From contig CAZVFD010000029.1 in the NCBI GenBank assembly GCA_964625465.1, forward strand, positions 1 through 18,254: DNA of 18,254 bases. The letters are read 5' to 3'. This document shows, piece after piece, positions 12,238-18,254 of this stretch. The stretch's first letter is position 1; every line of letters begins with the position of its first letter. The notes under the pieces were generated by a model. That model did not search any database. It was not told the origin of the DNA and saw nothing but the letters and a program-made list of their open reading frames with translations. The stretch is from CAZLFQ01 sp964625465 (GTDB lineage: Bacteria > Pseudomonadota > Alphaproteobacteria > Rickettsiales > Midichloriaceae). The position numbers were made by a program, and so were the translations under genes.

Positions 12238-13355
12238 GCACTTTCGCCCACGGCACAACCACTATTCTTTATAGCGATATCTTGAATAACCTGAGCACCT
12301 GTGTAAGTTTCTGCACCACTTTGCATCGCTGCCGAACTTAAAAATTCAAGCGCATCTTTTCGATCAGCAATCAGATGTAATAGTAAATTTAAGTCATTTT
12401 GCGATAAAAAATATTGCAACTCACGACTTGCCATAGCAGCAAAAAACTCCAAAGATTCAAATCCCATATTAACTAGAAATTTTAGTCCTTTACTAGTGAG
12501 CATTTTAAAATGCTCATGGTCTTGAAGTTTCGCTCGTAAGTCCGAATCATCAAAACAATCAGCCATCACAAGTTCCTCAAATAATTCAATAGATCCAGAT
12601 TCAGACAGTAAATGTTTTTTATTTTGTATTGAGAAAAGATTTAAAATACTTTTTAAAGGACGGTCATGACTATAAGCATCCCATAATTTAACAAATACAT
12701 CTACATTTAACCCAAGCTCCTTACTAACAAGCAAAATGCGAGGTGTGAGTAGTAAATCTATTACATCTTGGTTAATGTCTAGTGCACGTTGCAAATCTGC
12801 AAAAGAGAATGCTTCTTTAGTTGCCCGTAAAACCAAGGCATTAAGATAGGGGTTTACCTCATTGAACTTCAATAGCAGCTTTAGACAATGCACAAGATCA
12901 AAATTATCATTATCTTGTTCCAAATTGTGTTCTATGTCCGAAATAAGAATTTCAGATAGTTTATCAATCCATTGTTCAGCTATGTCATCCTCGATGTTTT
13001 NNNNNNNNNNTGTGTCATGTTATTAATTTTTTCTAAAGAGTCTATAACTGCAAATAACCCCGCTTCATCAGTACCAAAAGCAGCTTCATGCGTTGGGTCA
13101 ATATAAGTAGGGTCAATCTGTCGATCAAAAAAACGAAAAAGGTTATTTACAGCATGGATCAGAATCTCTTTACCATCCTCATTATCAATATTTTTAAGTT
13201 GCATCAGAAGGGCAAATAGATGCTCATTTACGTCAAAGTCATTATCGATATGGAAAGCTTCAACCTCATCTTCTAACAAGATGTGGTGTGGATTATTAGA
13301 GCCATTAATAACAACATGTTCCAAAGNNNNNNNNNNAAGCTATTCTATCTGCCAT
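12222..13355 (-). CDS. Unrecognised acidic protein, about 369 residues, spanning two N runs
   Basis: Three pieces of frame are separated by N runs at 13001-13010 and 13327-13336. Collapsing a 1-base and a 3-base flank overlap gives one frame of 370 codons. It opens at an ATG (13355) just inside the right-hand contig, reading MADRIALEHVVINGSNN. A GGGATAAAG lies just before the ATG as a plausible ribosome-binding site. The protein is acidic, rich in Leu, Asp, Asn and His, and appears to be all helical (FVKLWDAYSHDRPLKSIL, DLNLLLHLIADRKDALEF). It could be an irregular helical-repeat protein, but I see no regular period. No signal or membrane segment is seen. It starts 80 bases after the rlmI stop codon on the same strand and may be the last gene of that operon. 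Function unknown. Confidence 0.7.
13001..13010. other. Ten-N assembly placeholder, 1-bp flanking overlap
   Basis: Dropping the N run and one of the two flanking T bases joins ...NNMT to QNIEDD in one frame. Simple abutment without the overlap would shift the frame. Confidence 0.7.
13327..13336. other. Ten-N assembly placeholder, 3-bp flanking overlap
   Basis: AAG occurs on both sides of the N run. Collapsing it puts the ATG at 13355 in frame with the body of the unknown acidic protein (MADRIA joined to LEHVV). Abutment without collapse is also in frame, with one extra residue. Confidence 0.7.
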
Positions 13356-13434
13356 CAACTTTATCCCAAATTTTAACTTTGCGCAGTTTAAACTAGTTAT
13401 GTTAAGAACACATTAAGATATTATTAAAGTAATA

Positions 13435-14574
13435 TTAAGATTTTGAAATTTTGACTAACACAGCATTAAGATAACGTGTTTGTGGTACTAATTTGTGAAC
13501 AGGGTGATCTGCTGCCGCTCCCATCTTACTAAGCACCTCAGTTTTATATGAAAGCTCTCTTGAAGTCTGATCAAGTAATTCCAGAACATCGTTCATAAAC
13601 ATGTGGTGTGAACAAGTAGCAAAAAATAAATATCCACCATTCTTAACTAGTGGAATAGCTAGCTCTACTAGCTTCTTGTACCCTTTCACACCCGCAACCT
13701 TGTCTTTCTTTGACTTTATGAACGGCGGAGGATCTAAAACAACTATGTCATAATCCTCTTTAATTCTGAATAAACCATCAAGGGCATCTTCGTTCATATA
13801 TTCGCACTTAGACTGACAGTTATTCAATTCAATATTTCTTTTGCAATAATCAATTGCTCGTTCGGAACTATCAATGAAACAAACTTTTTTCGCTCCAAAT
13901 TTAGCCGCCTTGACACCAAACCCTCCGTTATACGAAAACACATCAAGTACAGACTTATCTTTGGCTAATTTAGCGACTAAGGCGTGGTTTTCTCTTTGAT
14001 CAAAATACCACCCAGTTTTTTGACCTTTTTTTAAATCACACAAGAACGAAATGTCATCTTCTTTTACAACAATTTCATCTGGTATAGAACCAATTTCAAA
14101 TTGCTCATTTCCATGCCTCACAACCATGCCATCAACTTTGAACAATTGCGAGATAGCTTCAATCACTTCTTTTCTATATCTAAATAAGCCATCTGTTGTG
14201 AACTTTATTGAGAAGATTGAAGCAAATCTATCGATTATCAAGCCTGGCAAGAAATCTCCTTCTGAATTGCAAAGCCTATAGAACTCACTCTTAAGCCCAG
14301 CTCTCTTTTCATTTGCTTCAGAAAGCTTTGAAATAAAAAAGCCTACATCTAGCTCTTTAATTGACTGACTTGATATTACTCTTGCTACCAATTTTATATT
14401 AGAATCGGAATATGCAGTTGATATAAATTTACCACGACTATCACATACTTTAAAAAGTGTTCCAGCCTCACTTGCTTCAAGCAGTGGTAGGGATGAGATA
14501 TCATCTGCAAAAATCCATGGGTATCCTTGCGATATTCTGTCTTCACGATTTCTTTTAAGATATATAGACTCCAC
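13435..14574 (-). CDS. rlmI: 23S rRNA (cytosine-5)-methyltransferase, RlmI-type
   Basis: A 379-residue SAM-dependent methyltransferase of the RlmI/YccW family, which makes m5C1962 in 23S rRNA in E. coli. An N-terminal PUA-like domain (about 1-75, with SQGYPWIFADDI) is followed by a linker and a Rossmann-fold methyltransferase. KTGWYFDQREN (186-196) is the strongest family signature. SAM motif I is VLDVFSYNGGFG (209-220), motif IV is DPPPF (281-285), and ATCSHH (319-324) contains the Cys expected for m5C chemistry. The start codon is GTG at 14574, seven bases after the stop codon of the glycosyltransferase gene, with GTGGG just upstream as a weak ribosome-binding site. It is the third gene of a tightly packed operon. 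Some relatives (RlmK/L) modify guanine; the PUA layout favours RlmI. Confidence 0.92.
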   Translation of the reverse strand: MESIYLKRNREDRISQGYPWIFADDISSLPLLEASEAGTLFKVCDSRGKFISTAYSDSNIKLVARVISSQSIKELDVGFFISKLSEANEKRAGLKSEFYRLCNSEGDFLPGLIIDRFASIFSIKFTTDGLFRYRKEVIEAISQLFKVDGMVVRHGNEQFEIGSIPDEIVVKEDDISFLCDLKKGQKTGWYFDQRENHALVAKLAKDKSVLDVFSYNGGFGVKAAKFGAKKVCFIDSSERAIDYCKRNIELNNCQSKCEYMNEDALDGLFRIKEDYDIVVLDPPPFIKSKKDKVAGVKGYKKLVELAIPLVKNGGYLFFATCSHHMFMNDVLELLDQTSRELSYKTEVLSKMGAAADHPVHKLVPQTRYLNAVLVKISKS

Positions 14575-14581
14575 AAACCCA

Positions 14582-15520
14582 CTACTTCTTTGTAATTTTA
14601 GAAATACTGTATGGCTTCCTATTATCAGTGTAATAAGTTCTCATCAACAACTCCGCAATAAAGCCAGTCGTGATAAACTGAATCGCCATAATAACAAATA
14701 GAATATCTAAAAAGAATAATGGCCTTTGTCCAATATCATGCCCTAAGATTTTTTCTACAAACAAATATGGAGTTATAACAGCACTCAATGACAATAGAAT
14801 GAGCGCGATATAGCCAAATAGGTGCATTGGCTTTTGTCTATACCTAATTAAAAATAACATAAGCAATAGATCGCTTATTACTCTAAATGTCCTATCTATG
14901 CCATACTTTGTTTGGCCAAATCTCCGTGCATGATGCTTAACATCTACTTCAACTATTTTAGCACCGTGCATACTAGCAATGATTGGAATGAATCTGTGTA
15001 ATTCACCGTACAAATCTAATTTTTTTGCCAGATCGCTTTTGAATACTTTTAATGTGCACCCTAGATCACTGATATGAACCTTAGTCATTTTACGAATTAG
15101 CCAATTGGCAATTTTACTTGGAATTTTGCGTAGAATCCATCCATCTTGGCGCTTATGCCGTTTGCCAACAACAATATCAGCTAACTTAGATTGAATTTTC
15201 TCCAACATCATAGGAATATCTGTCGGATCATTTTGTAAATCACCATCAATAGTCGCAATATATTCGCCACTAGCATGTTGTATACCCGCGGCTAGCGCCG
15301 ATGTTTGACCATAGTTTCTACTAAATTCAACTAACACAATGTTCTTATTTGAGTGTTTATTAATTCTTTCAACCGTAGAATCAATAGAACCATCATCAAT
15401 AAACACAAGTTCATAGTCGATTTCACGTAACGCAGACTCTAAAGAATCTATCAGAGGATTTATATTATCCTCTTCATTCATCACAGGAATGACAACAGAT
15501 AAAAATGGCTTCTTACTCAT
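14582..15520 (-). CDS. GT2 glycosyltransferase, DPM1/ArnC/GtrB-like, on polyprenyl phosphate
   Basis: A 312-residue membrane-anchored family-2 glycosyltransferase that probably moves a sugar from a nucleotide donor to undecaprenyl phosphate. The GT-A domain starts at LSVVIPVMNEEDNI (7-20). ELVFIDDGSIDST and YIATIDGDLQNDP carry the donor-binding and metal-binding Asp residues, and DLGCTLKVF is the acceptor-region motif of DPM1-type enzymes. Two C-terminal hydrophobic segments (about 232-252 and 264-286) anchor it to the inner membrane, as in ArnC and GtrB. Its start follows the MFS stop codon by one base (TAA-T-ATG), so translation is probably coupled. The sugar cannot be told; the absence of other envelope-sugar genes nearby leaves the pathway open. 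Confidence 0.88.
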   Translation of the reverse strand: MSKKPFLSVVIPVMNEEDNINPLIDSLESALREIDYELVFIDDGSIDSTVERINKHSNKNIVLVEFSRNYGQTSALAAGIQHASGEYIATIDGDLQNDPTDIPMMLEKIQSKLADIVVGKRHKRQDGWILRKIPSKIANWLIRKMTKVHISDLGCTLKVFKSDLAKKLDLYGELHRFIPIIASMHGAKIVEVDVKHHARRFGQTKYGIDRTFRVISDLLLMLFLIRYRQKPMHLFGYIALILLSLSAVITPYLFVEKILGHDIGQRPLFFLDILFVIMAIQFITTGFIAELLMRTYYTDNRKPYSISKITKK

Positions 15521-15521
15521 A

Positions 15522-16782
15522 TTACAGCTTATGTTTTCTTGTTACATAACTAATTATTATAAATGCCAATGCCAGACCAGCTAGATAAAATGCTGGTGCT
15601 GTCGCCCCGTATCTTTGGGACAAAGCCGCTGATATCGCAGGGGTTGTACCACCTAATATTGCAATCCCAATATTCCAGCTAAAAGCAACGCCTGAGTATC
15701 TTAGTTCAACTTCAAAAGCCTGAATTGCATATGGATACGCAGGGGCACAAATAGCAGAGGCAAGTAAGCCAAGTAAGGTTATACCCAAAATCACAGAAGC
15801 GACATCGTGATTTGGAGCTGCCAATAAGCTATAGATAGGTAATATCGTTACAATTACTGTACAACAAACTAAGTAAAAAAAGCGTCTATAGCCAACTCTG
15901 TCACCCACTATGCCGAAGATTGGCATGAATACAATCATTATAAACAAGCCGATTGTCGTAAAATAAATAGATTGATCTGGGGTATAACCCATTTCGCTTT
16001 GAAAGAATACATTCAAATAACCGCGAATTGTATATGCAACTGCACTAGTTACGCCACCAAGGAACATAACAACTATCATCCGCTGCCAATGCTTCTGAAA
16101 AGCTTTCATTAGGGGACGTCTTTCAATCTCATCGTTTTCTTTCTTGCTTGCAAACTTTGGTGTCTCATGCAATTGGTACCTCATATAGAGTCCAACGAGA
16201 CCCATTAGTCCACCAAGAATAAATCCATAGCGCCAGCAAACATCTGCATTATCTACTCCACAGAATGATGTAATGCCCATACCCACAAAATACGCTAACA
16301 AAGTTCCTACCATGTTAGAAGCCATTACAATTCCGCCTATTAACCCAGGTTTATACCCTTCTAAATGCTCTAAAATGAATATAGCAACACCAGCACTTTC
16401 ACCGCCCACGCAAAGGCCTTGAAATAATCTAATTAAAATCAAAATTGTTGGAGCGAGAATTCCTATTTGCTGGTAAGACGGCAATANNNNNNNNNNATAT
16501 ACCTATTAAAAATGTACATAAAGCCATGCCAATAATTGAAATTGTCAAAGCGGTTTTGCGACCAAACCTATCACCAATATGCCCGAAGAAGAATCCACCG
16601 AGTGGGCGCATTAAGAAGCCTACAGCAAATACACTTAACGCAAGAAGTGTTTGTAAAAAAGGGTTTTCAGAAGGGAAAAACAATCTACCTATAGTAGGTG
16701 CAAAAACAGCATATATTCCAAAATCATAGTACTCAACAATATTGCCCAAAATGGCAGAACCAACAATCTTTCTCTTTTTCAT
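15522..16782 (-). CDS. proP: MFS transporter of the metabolite:H+ symporter family (ProP-like), spanning an N run
   Basis: Two partial frames meet at ten N (16487-16496). Collapsing the 3-base overlap (ATA) gives one 415-residue, 12-helix protein. The join then reads FLIGILPSYQQIGILAP, which lines up without a gap with the corresponding part of E. coli ProP as I remember it. The motif GHIGDRFGRK (68-77) between helices 2 and 3 is the MFS signature, and LFQGLCVGGESAG is typical of metabolite:H+ symporters. The substrate may be proline/betaine or a dicarboxylate such as 2-oxoglutarate; ProP-like paralogues are numerous in Rickettsia and their substrates are mostly unknown. There is no C-terminal coiled coil as in E. 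coli ProP. The start at 16782 (MKKRKIVGS) has a weak ribosome-binding site. It is the first gene of the operon. Confidence 0.85.
16487..16496. other. Ten-N assembly placeholder, 3-bp flanking overlap
   Basis: ATA ends one flank and begins the other. Collapsing it gives an ungapped ProP-like sequence; abutment would insert one extra Leu. Confidence 0.75.
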
Positions 16783-16812
16783 CAGAATCAAAATTAAGTT
16801 TATTAATATGTG

Positions 16813-16840
16813 ATTATGCCCACACACTCATCTAATGCAA
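16813..16840 (-). promoter_or_regulatory. Promoter of the MFS-glycosyltransferase-rlmI operon
   Basis: On the minus strand TTGCAT (16840-16835) and CATAAT (16818-16813) are 16 bases apart, a good sigma-70 layout. It lies about 30 bases before the MFS start codon. Confidence 0.5.
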
Positions 16841-16855
16841 GAAGAAGTTTTGATT

Positions 16856-16912
16856 ATGGGATTCCGTTTTGCAGTATTGTGTGTTATAGTTCTGTTGTTA
16901 TTGTCGAAGTAG
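16856..16912 (+). CDS. Possible 18-residue hydrophobic micropeptide
   Basis: An ATG at 16856 with an AAGAAG about eight bases upstream opens a frame reading MGFRFAVLCVIVLLLLSK and then TAG. It looks like a signal peptide or a single membrane helix: a positive N-end, a hydrophobic core, then Ser-Lys. It lies 66 bases before hisS on the same strand. It holds no His codons, so it is not a classical histidine attenuator peptide. It could be a leader peptide, a toxin-like membrane micropeptide, the leftover of an exported protein, or chance. Confidence 0.22.
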   Translation: MGFRFAVLCVIVLLLLSK

Positions 16913-16978
16913 TCTACTTATTATCATCCAAATCTTTGAGAAAGTATATTATTCGCTTAAGAGTTAAACAAGGTACAT

Positions 16979-18232
16979 ATGTCTAAAGATTTACAACCAG
17001 TACGCGGTACTAGAGATATTTTAGGAACCGATATAGAGCTGCAGAACATCGTAACAACTGCCGCTAAAGAGTGGGCTAATAAATATAACTTCAAGGAGTT
17101 ATCAACTCCTATTTTTGAATTCTCAGACGTTTTTCATAGAACTTTAGGCGACACTTCAGACATAGTTAGCAAAGAGACTTATACATTTTTAGATAGAGAA
17201 AAGACCAGCATAACCTTACGCCCTGAATTTACTGCAGGTATTGTACGCGCACTAATTTCAAATGGGCTAACGCAATCATTACCTCAAAAACTATATTCAT
17301 GGGGGCCAGTATTTAGACATGAGCGCCCTCAAAAAGCTAGATATCGCCAATTCAATCAAATCAATTTTGAATACATTGGTGCAAAAAGCCCGTATTGCGA
17401 TGTAGAGCTAATAGCAATTGCACAACATATCCTTAAGAGCTTAGATTTAGCTCAGCATGTAACTTTAGAAATTAATTCACTGGGTGATCTAGAAAGTCGT
17501 AACAATTACCGCACTGCCCTATCCTCTTTTTTAGATAAGTATAAAAACGATTTATCAGAAGATAGCAAAATGCGTTTGGAAAAAAATCCATTGAGAATTC
17601 TAGATTCTAAGGATGCAAATGACCATAAAATTCTAGCCAATGCTCCTAAAATTGCCGATCATTTTACTGACAGTGCAAAACAATTTTTTGAAAACGTACT
17701 AGCGGGACTGAGTGAACTAGGTATTGAATACAAACTTAACTCTAAACTTGTGCGTGGTTTAGACTATTACACACATACCGTTTTTGAATTCACCACACAA
17801 CTATTGGGCAGCCAAGGAACAGTACTGGCTGGTGGTAGATACGATGGCTTGGTTGAACTTATGGGCGGCCCATCAATTCCAGCAGTTGGCTTTGCAGCAG
17901 GCGTTGAAAGATTATATGAACTGATGAAATCACTCGAGTATAAACTACTTACCGAAAAAGTAGTTTCATTAATTCCAATTGGCGAAAGAGCTGAAAAAGA
18001 AGCTTTAAAAATCGCCAAAATGGTAAGAGAGAAAAATATCTGTGTAGATCTAGAATATGCAGGCAACATCGGTAAAATGATGAAACGTGCAGATAAAATA
18101 TCTGCAACGCATGCAATAATCTTTGGTGATACAGAACTTCAATCTGGCGTTGTAAAAGTTAAAAATCTAACTTCTAGTGCTGAGGATGTTGTAACTATTA
18201 ACAGCCTCACCGCCCATTTGCAAAACGCATAG
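16979..18232 (+). CDS. hisS: Histidine--tRNA ligase
   Basis: A complete 417-residue class II aminoacyl-tRNA synthetase that charges tRNA-His. It begins with PVRGTRDILG (7-16). Motif 2 is WGPVFRHERPQKARYRQFNQ (108-127), the histidine-binding motif LVRGLDYYTHTVFEF runs 257-271, and motif 3 is VGFAAGVERLYEL (303-315). The C-terminal anticodon-binding domain starts near residue 330 with VVSLIPIGE. The length is normal for bacteria. The ATG has AAGG five bases upstream. It is divergent from the MFS operon across a 196-base spacer. No partner gene is visible before the window ends 22 bases after its stop codon. Confidence 0.97.
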   Translation: MSKDLQPVRGTRDILGTDIELQNIVTTAAKEWANKYNFKELSTPIFEFSDVFHRTLGDTSDIVSKETYTFLDREKTSITLRPEFTAGIVRALISNGLTQSLPQKLYSWGPVFRHERPQKARYRQFNQINFEYIGAKSPYCDVELIAIAQHILKSLDLAQHVTLEINSLGDLESRNNYRTALSSFLDKYKNDLSEDSKMRLEKNPLRILDSKDANDHKILANAPKIADHFTDSAKQFFENVLAGLSELGIEYKLNSKLVRGLDYYTHTVFEFTTQLLGSQGTVLAGGRYDGLVELMGGPSIPAVGFAAGVERLYELMKSLEYKLLTEKVVSLIPIGERAEKEALKIAKMVREKNICVDLEYAGNIGKMMKRADKISATHAIIFGDTELQSGVVKVKNLTSSAEDVVTINSLTAHLQNA

Positions 18233-18254
18233 ATTGATTTTCGCCTCTTTTGTA

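Noticed and set aside
13380..13440. AT-rich palindromes (AGTTTAAACT, ATATTA/TAATAT) between rlmI and the acidic protein gene
   Set aside because: Short palindromes of this kind are expected by chance in AT-rich DNA and have no supporting context.
16856..16912. Histidine attenuator leader for hisS
   Set aside because: The peptide has no His codons and no terminator/antiterminator pair was seen before hisS.

Overview
The window looks like a piece of an AT-rich alphaproteobacterial genome, most likely an intracellular or host-associated lineage of the Rickettsiales/Holosporales type. The reasons are the low GC content, an ankyrin-repeat protein, a small membrane retropepsin resembling the Rickettsia protein APRc, a ProP-type transporter, short palindromic intergenic repeats, and standard-code housekeeping genes of alphaproteobacterial type. 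No tRNA, rRNA, CRISPR array, insertion sequence or origin is visible.

Layout. 1-2020, minus strand: a protein cut by the left edge, then a KefB/KefC-type cation/proton antiporter. 2071-3314, plus strand: a pteridine-reductase-like short-chain dehydrogenase overlapping recR. 3315-5086: two palindromic repeats, an ankyrin gene whose 5' part has two in-frame stops, and a gene-poor stretch with three inverted repeats, a G-quadruplex motif and the groEL terminator. 5087-7109, minus strand: groES-groEL with a promoter and a 5'-leader hairpin that pairs with the groES ribosome-binding site. 7180-9029, minus strand: two unrecognised genes. 9181-12237, plus strand: an M16 zinc peptidase, a pair of palindromic repeats, then a quinone oxidoreductase coupled to the retropepsin. 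12222-16782, minus strand: an MFS symporter, a lipid-phosphate glycosyltransferase and an RlmI-type rRNA methyltransferase packed as an operon, followed by an unrecognised acidic protein. 16979-18232, plus strand: histidyl-tRNA synthetase.

Four runs of exactly 10 N (8638, 13001, 13327, 16487) lie inside three genes. At each run the last bases on one side repeat the first bases on the other (9, 1, 3 and 3 bases). Dropping the N run and the repeated bases restores one continuous frame in all three genes. These are therefore probably placeholders between overlapping contig ends and not missing sequence, and the genes are probably intact. They are annotated here as single genes.

The most interesting points are a possible RNA thermometer on groES, a decayed ankyrin protein whose lost 5' part carries the His half of a clan-CD-like (caspase/C80) His/Cys pair, a G-quadruplex motif framed by an 11-bp inverted repeat, a nearly leaderless promoter in front of the oxidoreductase-retropepsin pair, and three proteins that I cannot assign. 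I see no clear new defence or mobile system.
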